Source of the DNA: Pseudomonadota bacterium
GTDB lineage: Bacteria; Pseudomonadota; Alphaproteobacteria; Rhodospirillales; Magnetospirillaceae
Direction: 5' to 3'
Length of the DNA stretch: 45,058 nucleotides
Assembly: GCA_023426365.1 (NCBI GenBank)
Contig: JAFAAW010000009.1
Coordinates: 1-45,058 of the forward strand
Below are positions 7,646 to 17,271 of the stretch, piece after piece (the stretch's first letter is position 1; every line of letters begins with the position of its first letter). The notes beneath the pieces are model-generated. The model had not been told where the DNA came from. It made no database searches and saw nothing but the letters and a program-made list of their open reading frames with translations. Made by a program: the position numbers and the translations under genes.

Positions 7646-10414
7646 TTAAAGAACAAGATCCACACGCGGCACGGCCTGGGCGTCCGGCTCCACGCGCGGC
7701 CGGCAGGTGAACAGCCGGCCGGGATCGATGCCGGCGTCCTCCACCAGGAACGCCTTGGCCGCCTGGGCGCGGGCATCGGCAAGCTGCACCAGACGGTCGC
7801 GGGCGCGGGCCTGGGACTGCGCACTCGGCGGCTGGTCGCTGCCCACCAGTTTCTGCAGGCGGGCCAGCAATCCCTGATCCTCGAGCCGCTTGCGTTCCAC
7901 CGCCGGGCCGTCGCCCTCCTGGGTGGCGACGCCGCACAGCGTCAGGCGCAGGTTGGGGTGCTGGGTCATCAGCTCGGCCACCGCCTGCAGGCGCTTTTGC
8001 TCGGCCTCCCCCAACCCGCCCTCGCCGGGGGCAAAGCCCAGCGGCTCCAGCGCCAGCCGGCGGCTTTCCGCATCGTCGATGACAAGGCTGATCAGGCCGG
8101 CCAGCGGAAAGGCCACCTTGAGGGTGGTGAACACCGTGGATTTGAGCGCCCCGCCCACCGCCTGCCCGACCGCGTCGCTGACGTCGAAATCCGGGTTGGC
8201 CAGATCGCCGCGCACCGGGATGGACAGACGGATGCGGTTGTCCGAGCCGCGCAGCAGGTCCAGCACGGTTTCCACCGGCATGTCCGCGCTTTTGGCCAGC
8301 GGCGCGTTGGGGTCGGGCTGGGCGATGAACAGCTCGGACAGGGTCAGTTGCATGGCGCCGTCCAGCTTTCCCTGGATGGCGCGCAGGCTCAAATCCGCAT
8401 CCAACTGCCCGGTTTGCAGATGCACGCCCAGCGCATCCGCCGCATAGGGCGACAGCGGCGGCAGGTCGAGCGCGCGCACCTCGCCCTTGACCTCGCCGCC
8501 GGGCACCTCGGCAAAGGGACGCGCCCGCCCCGTGGCCGAAATCTGGGCGGCGCCGATGCGCGCGCTGGCGATGAAGGGGGAATCGTGATCGGGGCGCGCG
8601 CTGTCCAGTTCGGTGGCGCTCAGCTCCACCCCGTCCAGGCGCAGGCGCACCCGCTCGCCCAGACTGCGGTCCTCGAAATCGATGCGGCTGCCGCCGTCCA
8701 CCCGCAGCCGGCCCAGCGCCAGCCGGGCCTGGGCCGCACCCGTCTTGGCACCCGCATCCGACGGTTCCGGCAGGCCCAGGAAGCCGGTCTTGGTGCGGGT
8801 GACGCGGGCCTGCGCCCCCGACAGCGCCAGCGAGGTGGCGGCCATGGCGCCATCGGCGCCCAGGCTGGCGCGCTCCACCACCGCCTGCCGGGCCTCCAGC
8901 CGCCACGGATAGCCGCCCCGGCCCGAGCGGGCCAGCACCGCGAGCGCGCGGGCCTCGGCGCGGCCCAGAGTGGCGGTGGCGCCGGGCGCCAACCGCAGGT
9001 CCCGCGCCTCGATGCGCTCGGCCTGCAGCCAGTCCTGGCCGGGCGCGCGCAGCGACACCTGATTGGCGGTAATGTCCATGCGGCCGGCCAGCGGCGGCAG
9101 CATTCCCTCGGGGCGGGCGTGCTGATAGGAGCCTTGCGTGTGCAGCCGCTTGGCCTCCATCACCATGTCGCCCACCGCCACCCGCATGTCGCCGGCTTCG
9201 GCGCGACCTTCGGCCTGAACGTACGAGGTTTGCTGGGCGGCGAAATCGAAGCGGGTCGCGCCATCCCAATCCAGGCTGCCGTGTTCGATGCGGATATCGT
9301 CCACCGCGATGCTGTGGCGGTCGGCCGCAAGCGTGCCGTCCCATGACAGCCGCATGGTCTTGCCGTCCCACGCGGCGGAGCGGGCCGCCAGCCGGGCCGA
9401 GGCCGAGGCGAAGGCGACGCCGCCATCCTCGACCCGCAGGCCGGTGGATTCGGCCTTGCCCACCAGATCGACCCTGTCGCCGGTCCAGGTCAGGCGCTCG
9501 ATGGCCAGACCCAGGCGGGCGGCGGCCACCTTGGTGCCATTATCGGCCCAATTGCCGTCGATCCACGCCACATTGCCCGACGCCGTCAGCGGCTTGCCGA
9601 CCGCGCCGGCCAGCGCCACGTCGGCGTCCAGCCGGCCGCTGACGGCCCCCGCCCCGGCGGCCTGCACGGCGCTCGCGATGCCGGCCAGGTCGAACCCGCC
9701 CAGCGACAGGCGGGCGGCGAATTCCGGGTTCTGGGCAAAGGGGGTGGCGGTGCCTTCGACGGCGATGGGCGCGCCGTTGAGCCGCCCGGTCAGGCGATAG
9801 CGCACCGGCAGCGCCGGCTCCCAGCTTTTCACGTCCGCCACTTCCAGCCGCTCGACCTCGATGTCGGCCGTAATGGTCCCGTCGGTCAGGTGGATGCGGC
9901 TGCCGGTCAGGGTCAGGGTGGTGACGTCGTAGGTCCAGGACGACCCCGAGCCGTCGCCGCCGGCGACGGCCAGCGGCAGGCCGTTGACCACCACCTCGTC
10001 GCCCTGGCGGCGGATGTCGATGTTCACCCCGGCCAGATCCAGCCGCTCGACCGATACCCGGCGCGAGAACAGCGGCTTCCAGCGGAAGGTCAGGTCCAGG
10101 CCGTCGATGCCCAGCATGCGCTCCAGCCCGTCGCCCACCTGGACCTCGCGCACCACGATGGCACCGTTGAACAGGGACAGGCCGGCCGCCGACACGCTGA
10201 CGCGCGGCCAGCCCAGATCATGCAGCGCACGGACCAGGCCGTAACGCAGGCCCCAATCGGGCAGCCAATAGCCGCCGGCCGCCAGCAATCCCATGGCCAC
10301 GGCGGTGCCGCCCGCCCAAAGGCGGCGGCGGCGGGTCCAGAACCCGGCGGTGCGGTCAGTGTGGCGGGCGCTCTCGTCCACGCGTTCCCCCTGTTTGCCC
10401 ATCGGTTCCGCCAT
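7646..10414 (-). CDS. DUF748 / AsmA-like envelope protein
   Basis: About 922 residues. A single N-terminal membrane helix (about residues 40-58) is followed by a very long region of short beta strands of the AsmA/TamB repeat type. The C-terminal part holds a DUF748 segment (SPYAADALGVHLQTGQLDADLSLR) and an OmpA-like tail (LTLCGVATQEGD). The protein should be anchored in the inner membrane with most of its mass in the periplasm. AsmA-like proteins are linked to lipid transport to, and assembly of, the outer membrane; the exact role of DUF748 members is not established. ATG at 10414 gives MAEPMGKQGERVDES; the Met four codons later (10402) is an alternative, and neither has a strong ribosome site. 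It follows the double-PAS gene by 49 bases. Confidence 0.78.
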   Translation of the reverse strand: MAEPMGKQGERVDESARHTDRTAGFWTRRRRLWAGGTAVAMGLLAAGGYWLPDWGLRYGLVRALHDLGWPRVSVSAAGLSLFNGAIVVREVQVGDGLERMLGIDGLDLTFRWKPLFSRRVSVERLDLAGVNIDIRRQGDEVVVNGLPLAVAGGDGSGSSWTYDVTTLTLTGSRIHLTDGTITADIEVERLEVADVKSWEPALPVRYRLTGRLNGAPIAVEGTATPFAQNPEFAARLSLGGFDLAGIASAVQAAGAGAVSGRLDADVALAGAVGKPLTASGNVAWIDGNWADNGTKVAAARLGLAIERLTWTGDRVDLVGKAESTGLRVEDGGVAFASASARLAARSAAWDGKTMRLSWDGTLAADRHSIAVDDIRIEHGSLDWDGATRFDFAAQQTSYVQAEGRAEAGDMRVAVGDMVMEAKRLHTQGSYQHARPEGMLPPLAGRMDITANQVSLRAPGQDWLQAERIEARDLRLAPGATATLGRAEARALAVLARSGRGGYPWRLEARQAVVERASLGADGAMAATSLALSGAQARVTRTKTGFLGLPEPSDAGAKTGAAQARLALGRLRVDGGSRIDFEDRSLGERVRLRLDGVELSATELDSARPDHDSPFIASARIGAAQISATGRARPFAEVPGGEVKGEVRALDLPPLSPYAADALGVHLQTGQLDADLSLRAIQGKLDGAMQLTLSELFIAQPDPNAPLAKSADMPVETVLDLLRGSDNRIRLSIPVRGDLANPDFDVSDAVGQAVGGALKSTVFTTLKVAFPLAGLISLVIDDAESRRLALEPLGFAPGEGGLGEAEQKRLQAVAELMTQHPNLRLTLCGVATQEGDGPAVERKRLEDQGLLARLQKLVGSDQPPSAQSQARARDRLVQLADARAQAAKAFLVEDAGIDPGRLFTCRPRVEPDAQAVPRVDLVL

Positions 10415-10463
10415 TACATCGGTCAATGGCCGATGCTGGCAAGGGGCAAGGAAAGGAAGCCGG

Positions 10464-11258
10464 TCAGCGGGCCGGTGCCGGCCCAGCGGAGGGCGCATAG
10501 GCGGGCGCCGCCTCGACCATCACCTCGACGCCCTGGGACGACGGCACCAGGGTGAAGCGGGCCAGGACCGGCACCACCTGCCCGTCGGGCCGGCGCAGGC
10601 ACAGCGGCGCCGGCGTCTGGGTTTCCGCCAGCACCCGCAGGCCGTCGCCGTCCAGCAGGGTTCTGCTGGGCGGGTCCAGCAGATCGGCGAAGGGTTGGCC
10701 CACCAGCGCCTCGGGGCTGTCGGCGCCCCACAGCGCCACGCCGCTGCGGTTGACATAGCGCACCACGCCGTCATGGACATGGCAGGCCAGGTTCATGGCG
10801 TTGTCCACCAGCAGGCGGAAGCACAGGTCCACCTCGTGCAGGCGCACCGCCGCCTCGGCCTCGGCGCCCAGCTCGCGGCACACCACCACGGTGGCGTCGG
10901 GGGCGATCTCGCGGGCGCGAAAGGTCTGCATCTCGACCGCCTTGACGGTCTTGTCCATCGCCAGGATGCGGGTGGGCACCGCCTTGTCCTCGCTGGCCAT
11001 GCCCGACAGGAACAATTGCAGCATGCTGCCGTATTCGGGCACCAGGAACTCGTCCATGCGCCGCCCCACCAGCTCCTCGGTGGTGGTGGCGCCCAACATG
11101 CGCGCGCCCGCGCCGTTGATGGCGGTGATGGCACCCTCGCGGCACAGGCAGACAAGGTCTCGGCTGACCTCGAGGATGTCCATCAGCCCGCCATTGAAGC
11201 GCGGGCCGCGGCGGCGGCGCTCCATGGCAAGGTCAATGACGTTGTCGCCCGGCTCCAA
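10464..11258 (-). CDS. Double-PAS domain sensory protein
   Basis: 264 residues with no membrane segment. Two PAS-like modules are visible: residues about 25-130 (ILEVSRDLVCLCREGAITAINGAGARMLG) and about 145-250 (RLLVDNAMNLACHVHDGVVRYVNRSGVALWG). There is no kinase, GGDEF or HTH output domain, so it would act by binding a partner. The start given is TTG with AAGGGGA six bases upstream; ATG at 11225 (MERRRRGP) is an alternative. It lies 60 bases after the receiver-PAS-GGDEF gene and is probably cotranscribed with it, which suggests a shared signalling task. Ligand and partner are unknown. Confidence 0.7.
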   Translation of the reverse strand: MEPGDNVIDLAMERRRRGPRFNGGLMDILEVSRDLVCLCREGAITAINGAGARMLGATTTEELVGRRMDEFLVPEYGSMLQLFLSGMASEDKAVPTRILAMDKTVKAVEMQTFRAREIAPDATVVVCRELGAEAEAAVRLHEVDLCFRLLVDNAMNLACHVHDGVVRYVNRSGVALWGADSPEALVGQPFADLLDPPSRTLLDGDGLRVLAETQTPAPLCLRRPDGQVVPVLARFTLVPSSQGVEVMVEAAPAYAPSAGPAPAR

Positions 11259-11318
11259 ATCATTCCCCTTCAGGCATCGGGTTCCCAGATAGGGAGGTAA
11301 ACCTTTCCCGCGCGCGCA

Positions 11319-12785
11319 TCAACCCTGCGATGCAGCGACCAAGATCCGGTTGCGCCCTGCTTGCTTCGCGCCGTAGAGCGCCTGGTCGGCGCGGCTGAGC
11401 AATTGGTCGAAGCTGGGTTCGCCCGCGCAGCGTTCGGCCAAACCCACGCTGATGGTGACGCGCAGATCGTGGCCGGCGATGGGAATGACGGTTTCCGCCA
11501 CCGCGCGGCGCAGCCGCTCGGCCAGGCCGGCGGCGCCGGGACGGGCGGTCTCGGGCAGGAGCGCGGCGAATTCCTCGCCGCCCAGGCGGGCGAACACGTC
11601 CACCTCGCGCAGATTGGCGCGGCACACCTCGACCACCTTGCGCAGCACCTCGTCGCCCAGGGCGTGGCCGTGGCGGTCGTTGATCTGCTTGAAATGGTCG
11701 ATGTCGATCATCAGCACCGACAGCGCGTTGCCGTAGCGCACGGCGCGCTCCATCTCCTGCACCGAGGCGGACAGGAAATAGCGGCGGTTGAACGCGCCGG
11801 TCAGCGGATCGATGGTGGCCAGCCGGCGCAGTTCGCGCTCCAGCCCCTTGCGCTCGGTGATGTCGGTGGCCACCGCCACCACCCCGCGCGGCCGCCCGTC
11901 GGGCAGGCGCAGCAGCGATTTCGACACCATCAGCGCGCGCGGCATGCCGGTGACGTCGGCCAGGGTGGTTTCGTAATCCAGCCGTTCCGCCCGCCCGCTC
12001 AGCAGGGTGTGATCGGTTTCCGGCTCCTCGGTCGGCAGGTGCTCGCCCAGCGCCTCGCCGCCGGTGCGGCCGCGCCAGCAGGCCGGGCCGATGGCGAAGA
12101 AGTCGCGAAAGGCCCGGTTGTACAGGCGATAGCGGCCGGCATCGTCCTTGTACCACACCGGGCTGGGCAGCATTTCCAGCAGGCTTTCGGCGAAGGCGCG
12201 GGCTTCGTCCAGTTCCGCGGTGCGCTCGGCCACCCGCGCTTCCAGGGTGGCGTTCAGCCGTTCGATGGTGGTGATGTGCGTCCACGACCTGAGCGCCGAC
12301 ACCACGGCGGTGAACATCTTTTGCGCCGTCAGCTCGGTTTTCGAGCGGTAATCGTTGATGTCGTAATCCAGCATGACGCGCCGTTCCGGCGCCTCGCCCG
12401 GCTGGCCGGTGCGCAGGATGATGCGCACGGCGTGGTTGCCCAGCTCCTCGCGCACGAAACGGGCGAGTTCCAGGCCCGCATTGTCGGTTTCCATCACCAC
12501 GTCCAGCAGCATGACCGGCAGGTCCGGCATGCCGGCCAGCAGGTCGCGCGCCTCGGCCCCCGAATGGGCGCTGATCACCTGGAAGCCGCGCCCCTGGAAG
12601 TCGAAGTCGCGCAGCAGCACGCGGGTCATGGTGTGGACCTGGGGATCGTCGTCCACCACCAGCACGGGCCACGGCGCGGGCGCGGGCGCGGAGGCCGTGG
12701 CGGATGCGGCCGCTGGCGGCGACGCGGGCGCCGCCCGCTCTGACTTGAACATCAGGCGCCGCTTGGGCTGGTCGGGCTGGGACAT
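11319..12785 (-). CDS. Receiver-PAS-GGDEF response regulator (diguanylate cyclase)
   Basis: 488 residues. The receiver domain (about 38-165) has acidic residues Asp45-47, phospho-acceptor Asp95 and Lys149; the RIILRTGQPG...YDINDYRSKTELT segment belongs to the DUF3369-associated receiver type. A short coiled coil (about 172-200) leads to a PAS domain (about 200-312) and a GGDEF domain with active-site GGEEF (402-406). An RxxD inhibitory site (Arg393-Asp396) is correctly spaced, so product inhibition by cyclic di-GMP is expected. GAGGTG precedes the ATG by 5 bases. It diverges from a SpoIIE-type phosphatase gene and heads a probable operon with the double-PAS gene. The cognate kinase is not in the window. 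Confidence 0.9.
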   Translation of the reverse strand: MSQPDQPKRRLMFKSERAAPASPPAAASATASAPAPAPWPVLVVDDDPQVHTMTRVLLRDFDFQGRGFQVISAHSGAEARDLLAGMPDLPVMLLDVVMETDNAGLELARFVREELGNHAVRIILRTGQPGEAPERRVMLDYDINDYRSKTELTAQKMFTAVVSALRSWTHITTIERLNATLEARVAERTAELDEARAFAESLLEMLPSPVWYKDDAGRYRLYNRAFRDFFAIGPACWRGRTGGEALGEHLPTEEPETDHTLLSGRAERLDYETTLADVTGMPRALMVSKSLLRLPDGRPRGVVAVATDITERKGLERELRRLATIDPLTGAFNRRYFLSASVQEMERAVRYGNALSVLMIDIDHFKQINDRHGHALGDEVLRKVVEVCRANLREVDVFARLGGEEFAALLPETARPGAAGLAERLRRAVAETVIPIAGHDLRVTISVGLAERCAGEPSFDQLLSRADQALYGAKQAGRNRILVAASQG

Positions 12786-13044
12786 TGGGCACCTCGGTGG
12801 ACAGGCCCGGAATCAACGGCCGGTCGCGGGCATTGTCGCCCGGCACCGGCGGGTCCGGCCACCCGCTTCTTTACTCAGGGTGTGACAAAATGTCGCGAAG
12901 TATTATGTCGGGGCTAGACTGTAGGGATTGCTTTCCACACAATGGCGGGCCACCCACCTCACGCCCGCAGGGATTGTTCAGCTCGTGCATCAGCCCAGGC
13001 CCCCGGTTGCCCCCCCGCGCCCGAGCGGTACCTCGCACGTGCGC

Positions 13045-14670
13045 ATGCTGGACGGCCTGTCATTCAAGCAAGCCTTCGCCACCCTGGCCATCGCCCTGGC
13101 CCTCGGCCTTCTGACTTCGGCCTACGAGCTGTTGTCGGATTACCGCGCCATGCACCAGCAGGTGCGCCACGCCTATGCCGCCAACATGCAACTGGTGCGC
13201 GGCCTGGCGGTCGAGGCGGCCTATCAGCTTTCGGCGGAACTGGCCGGCGAGGTGGTGCACGGCCTGTTCGAGGATGCTTCCGTCGCCCGCGTCACCCTGA
13301 CCGACAATTACGGCGGGCGCCTGGGCGGCGCCGAGCGCGAGCCGGAGGACACCCCGCTGCCGGTGCTGGGCCGCCGGTTGTTCGGCGACATCGGCTATTA
13401 TTCCCTGCCGCTGGAAACCCGCGCGCCCGACGGCAGCGTGTCGGCCGTCGGCCAGTTGGAACTGTGGCTGGACAGCGGGCGGCTGCTCAACACCTGGCTG
13501 GGGCGGGTGGTCAGCGCCATGTGGTCGGGGGCGGCGCGCGCCGTGCTGCTGTGCGTGCTGGTGGTGGCGGTGTTCTATGCCATGATCACCAAGCCGCTGC
13601 TGCGGATCACCGCCGCCATCGCCAAGGTCGATCCCGCCCGCCCCGGGGCCTTTCTGATCGAGCTGCCGCCCAAGCACGACCGCGACGAGCTGGGCGTGCT
13701 GGTCGGCACCATGAACTCCATGCTGCGGGAATCCCAGGACGGCCTGGACGGCCGCGACAAGGCCGAGGCCGAGCTGGCCGCCCTGGCCCGCGACCTGGAA
13801 CGCCGGGTGGCCGAGCGCACCAACGAGCTGGCGCGCGAGAAGGAGGGGGTCGAGCGCGCCCTGGCCCAGCTCAACGTGGCCAATGCCGAGCTGGAAAAGG
13901 CCAATTGCTACATCAATGACGGCATGCGCTATGCCAGCCGCATCCAGACCGCGCTGCTGCCCGACCAGGGGGCGCTGGCCGGACTGGTGGACGAGCTGGC
14001 GGTGGGCTGGCAGCCGCTGGACATCGTCGGCGGCGACTATTACTGGGCCGGCAGCTTCGGGTCCAAAGGCGTCATCGCGGTGATGGACTGCACCGGCCAC
14101 GGCGTGCCCGGCGCCTTCATGACCGCCGTGGTGGCGTCCAGCTTCAGCCGCATCCTGCACCATCACGGCCACGAGGACCCGGCCGAGATGCTGACCCAAC
14201 TGAACCGGCTGGTGAAATCGGCGCTGCGCCAGGACCGCGACAGCGCGGTGTCCAATGACGGCCTGGACGCCGGCATCTGCGTGGTGGACCGCGAACGCGG
14301 GGTTGTCACCTATGCCGGCGCCAACCTGCCGCTGCTGGTGTGCGAGAACGGCGCCTTTCGCCTGCTGCGCGGCGACCGCATGAGCCTGGGCTACATGGAC
14401 AGCCCCGAGGATTACCGCTTCACCGCATGTGAACTGCCGTTCGCCAAGGGCACCGCGTTCTATCTGTTCACCGACGGCGTCACCGACCAGGTGGGGGCCG
14501 AGGTGCGCCAGTTGTTCGGCCGCCGCCGCTTGCAAAAGGTGCTGACCGAAGTGGCCGACCGCCCGCTCAACGACCAGATGGACGCGCTGTTCCAGCGGCT
14601 GGGCCAGTGGCGGGGCGACGAACGCCGCCGCGACGACATGACCTTCCTGGCCTTCCGCCCGCTGGCATAG
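13045..14670 (+). CDS. Membrane HAMP-coupled SpoIIE/RsbU-type serine phosphatase
   Basis: 541 residues from ATG 13045. Two membrane helices (about residues 8-28 and 165-190) flank a periplasmic sensor region of about 135 residues. A HAMP domain and a coiled coil (AELAALARDLERRVAERTNELAREKEGVE) lead to a PP2C-type phosphatase of the SpoIIE family with IVGGDYYWAG, MDCTGHGVPGAFM and FTDGVTDQ metal-binding motifs. Such enzymes dephosphorylate anti-sigma-factor antagonists or similar partners. The frame is open upstream to a TTG at 12928 and includes a GTG at 13039, so the start is uncertain; no candidate has a good ribosome site. The 259 bases before it, shared with the divergent GGDEF gene, hold no gene. 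Confidence 0.82.
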   Translation: MLDGLSFKQAFATLAIALALGLLTSAYELLSDYRAMHQQVRHAYAANMQLVRGLAVEAAYQLSAELAGEVVHGLFEDASVARVTLTDNYGGRLGGAEREPEDTPLPVLGRRLFGDIGYYSLPLETRAPDGSVSAVGQLELWLDSGRLLNTWLGRVVSAMWSGAARAVLLCVLVVAVFYAMITKPLLRITAAIAKVDPARPGAFLIELPPKHDRDELGVLVGTMNSMLRESQDGLDGRDKAEAELAALARDLERRVAERTNELAREKEGVERALAQLNVANAELEKANCYINDGMRYASRIQTALLPDQGALAGLVDELAVGWQPLDIVGGDYYWAGSFGSKGVIAVMDCTGHGVPGAFMTAVVASSFSRILHHHGHEDPAEMLTQLNRLVKSALRQDRDSAVSNDGLDAGICVVDRERGVVTYAGANLPLLVCENGAFRLLRGDRMSLGYMDSPEDYRFTACELPFAKGTAFYLFTDGVTDQVGAEVRQLFGRRRLQKVLTEVADRPLNDQMDALFQRLGQWRGDERRRDDMTFLAFRPLA

Positions 14671-14807
14671 TGGGGGATTGGGATTTCAGGCGCGGATGGA
14701 CACGGGCGCCTGCGGCGCACACGGATGAATGGGGTGAATGGGGGGCGAGCCTTCGCCCGGTTACCGCCCTTCTTTGAGCGTCGCCCGTGGGCTTGTCCCC
14801 TGGGGTC

Positions 14808-14839
14808 CGTGGATGGCCGGGCCAAGCCCGGCCATGACG
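14808..14839 (-). repeat. Dispersed palindromic repeat, copy 1
   Basis: A perfect 10-bp inverted repeat ATGGCCGGGC / GCCCGGCCAT (14813-14822, 14826-14835) with a 3-base loop, flanked by CGTGG and GACG. A second copy with the same flanks occurs at 28975-29006 in the opposite orientation. I recall such palindromes as common between genes in alphaproteobacteria. It lies in a 209-bp gap between two convergent genes, where it could also help termination. Confidence 0.65.
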
Positions 14840-14879
14840 CCAATCAAGGGCGCCGGAACACCAACCGATCCATCCGCCG

Positions 14880-17264
14880 TCAAAACTGCCGCAGCAGGCG
14901 TTTGAGGTAATCGCGTTCCGCTTCGGGGCGCTGGGCCTCGCCGGCGCGGCGGCGGATTTCTTCGAGCAATTGCCGCGACCGCTGGATTTCGGCGCGGTCG
15001 GGCACCCGGGTGGTGCCGTCGTCGCCGGTGCCCGCGCCGCGCAACGGACGGCCCAGGGGATCGCGCGGCACCATGCCCTGCATGCCCTGGCCGGTACCGC
15101 CCAATTGTTCCAGCGTTTCGCGCGCCGCCTGTTGCAGGGCGGCCAGCGCCTGGGCCTGGGCTTCGGCGGCATCGCCCCATTGGCCGCCCCTCAACTGGCG
15201 GGCGGCGTCGGCCATGGCCGCGTCGGCGTCGGCCATGGGGGCGGGCGCCTCGCCCAATCCTTCCGCCAGCTTGCGCGCCGCCTCGGCCAGGGCGCCGCGC
15301 AATTCCTGTTGGGCCTGCGCGGCCTCGGCGCCGCCGGAACTGCCGCCGCCGCCCCCGCCGCCGCCGTCCTGGCCCTGGGCGCGGCGGTGGCTGCCGTCCA
15401 GCATCTGCTGCTGACGGCGGGCCAGGTCGCGCAATTGCCGCAAGCCGTCGCGGGCCGGGCCGCCGGCCTGCTGGCCGCCGCCCGCCTGCAAGCCGTCCAG
15501 CATCTGCCCCATCTGCGACAGCATCTGGCGCAGCGCCTCGGTGGCGCCGGCCTGGGCGAGATCGCGCAACTGGTCCACCATGCCGCGCAATTCCTCGTCG
15601 CTGATCACCCGGCTGTCCGCCTGGGGCAGCGGCTGCTCCTGTCCGTCGCGCGCCGCCTTTTCGGCCAGGGCCTGCATGTAGCGCTCCAGCGCCTGCTGGA
15701 ACTGATCCAGCAGGGCTTGCAACTGCTCGCCCGACGCGCCCTGCTCCACCGCCTGTTCCAGGGCCTTGCGCGCCTCGTCCAGCGAGCGTTCGGCACCCGC
15801 CAGCTCGCCGTCCTCGATGCGCAGGGCCGCCTGCCACAGCAAATCCTGCACCTCGGCCAGGTCGAAGCCGCCTTCGGCTTCCAGCGCGTGGCGGGCGGCG
15901 CGCAGCATCAGAAAGGTCTTGAGGTCGTCGTTGAACAGCGGCGGTTCCGCCGCCACCCGGTCCAGCAGCGCGGCCACTTCGGGCGCCAGTTCCGGGTCCT
16001 CGGTCAGCGCGCGGCGAGACTCGGCCAGGGCGCGGGCGACCGGATTGGCGAAATCGCGTTCCGGCAGCGTGATCACCACCGCCTCGCCCGCCCCGCTCTG
16101 GCCGGCGCCGTCGGCGGCGATGGGGCGCAAGGTGACCGGCATGCCGGCCCACGGATGGGCGGTCAGGTCGAACCAGCCGGCGGTCTCGGCGCTGCGCGGA
16201 TGGCTGGCCGCCAGGGGCAGTTCCACCTCGACCGGGGCGTCGTCGGCGGCCACGCCGACGCGGCGCATTTCCACCCACAGCCGGGTCAGGCCGTAATCGT
16301 CGGACGCCGTCACCGCCAACCGCAGCCGGCCGCGTTCGCCCGCCTCGGGCGGCAGGGCGAAGGCGGCGGACGGCAGGGCATCGGCGGCCACGCCCACCTG
16401 CCACTGGGCCAGGGTGAAGCCCGCCTGACGCACCGCCAGCGTGCCGGGCCGCTCCAGCCGCGCCTCGGCGCGCTGGCTGCCGTCGGCCTGGCGCTCGAAG
16501 GATCGGACGTCGCCATCCATCGCCAGCCGGGCGGTGCCCCAGCCGCCCGACAGCACCGCCAGCACGGCGCTGCCCACCGGCACGGTGACCGGCTGGGCGG
16601 TTTGCGGCACCAGCAGAATGGGGGGCAGGCCGGTATAGGCGGGCGGGGTCAGCCACACTTCCACCGCGTCGGCGCCCAGGCCCGAGGCCGACACCGCCGG
16701 GTTGAGGGCGCGGGCCAGGCGGCGCGGCGCGTCGTGCCACGCCCCGGCCAGGGCGATGACCAGCACCAGAAGGACGCCCGCCCGCAAACCCCAGGGGTCG
16801 CGGGCGGCCATGTTGGGATGGGGCAGCCGAAGCCGCAACTGGTCCAGGCGGGCGCAGGCACGGTGCAGATGGGCCTGCCACAGCGCCAGCGCCAGCGGAT
16901 CGTCGGCGGCGGGACGGTCCACCAGCACCGCCAGCGGCCGATGGTCCAGGCCGGAATCGCGTTCGAGCCGGCGGGCCGCCTCGTCCCAGCCGGGCAGGCG
17001 CAAGCGCAGGCCCGCCCGCACCAGCAAAAACCCCAATCCGCCCGCCGTGCCGGCCAGCACCAGGCCGTGCAGCCAGCCGGGCAGCAAGGGCGCCACGTCG
17101 AACAGGGCAAAGGCGGCGAACAGCGCGACCAGGCACAGCGGCGGCAGCACCAGCGGCCACAGCCGTTCCCACAGCAGCGCCGCCCAGGCCAGGCGCAGCC
17201 GGCGCACCAACCCCGCCCGCAGGGCGGGACCGACCTCGGGCGGGGGCACGGGCACCGGCTTCAT
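14880..17264 (-). CDS. TIGR02302/DUF4175 family large membrane protein
   Basis: 794 residues. Two to three membrane helices lie in the first 75 residues and another near residue 170 (GVLLVLVIALAGAW). A long, presumably periplasmic region follows, then a C-terminal part rich in Gln, Ala and Glu with predicted coiled-coil helices and a Gly run (GGGGGGGSSGG). This matches the alphaproteobacterial TIGR02302 (DUF4175) family, whose usual place next to lysA is seen here. ATG at 17264 is supported by AGAGGTG and lies 7 bases after the lysA stop, so the two are cotranscribed. Its biochemical function is not established; the domain layout suggests an envelope-associated role. Confidence 0.82.
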   Translation of the reverse strand: MKPVPVPPPEVGPALRAGLVRRLRLAWAALLWERLWPLVLPPLCLVALFAAFALFDVAPLLPGWLHGLVLAGTAGGLGFLLVRAGLRLRLPGWDEAARRLERDSGLDHRPLAVLVDRPAADDPLALALWQAHLHRACARLDQLRLRLPHPNMAARDPWGLRAGVLLVLVIALAGAWHDAPRRLARALNPAVSASGLGADAVEVWLTPPAYTGLPPILLVPQTAQPVTVPVGSAVLAVLSGGWGTARLAMDGDVRSFERQADGSQRAEARLERPGTLAVRQAGFTLAQWQVGVAADALPSAAFALPPEAGERGRLRLAVTASDDYGLTRLWVEMRRVGVAADDAPVEVELPLAASHPRSAETAGWFDLTAHPWAGMPVTLRPIAADGAGQSGAGEAVVITLPERDFANPVARALAESRRALTEDPELAPEVAALLDRVAAEPPLFNDDLKTFLMLRAARHALEAEGGFDLAEVQDLLWQAALRIEDGELAGAERSLDEARKALEQAVEQGASGEQLQALLDQFQQALERYMQALAEKAARDGQEQPLPQADSRVISDEELRGMVDQLRDLAQAGATEALRQMLSQMGQMLDGLQAGGGQQAGGPARDGLRQLRDLARRQQQMLDGSHRRAQGQDGGGGGGGGSSGGAEAAQAQQELRGALAEAARKLAEGLGEAPAPMADADAAMADAARQLRGGQWGDAAEAQAQALAALQQAARETLEQLGGTGQGMQGMVPRDPLGRPLRGAGTGDDGTTRVPDRAEIQRSRQLLEEIRRRAGEAQRPEAERDYLKRLLRQF

Positions 17265-17271
17265 CGCACCT

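Noticed and set aside
12928..13044. N-terminal extension of the SpoIIE-type phosphatase
   Set aside because: It starts with TTG almost touching its purine-rich site, and the encoded Pro-rich segment has no features. It cannot be fully excluded.
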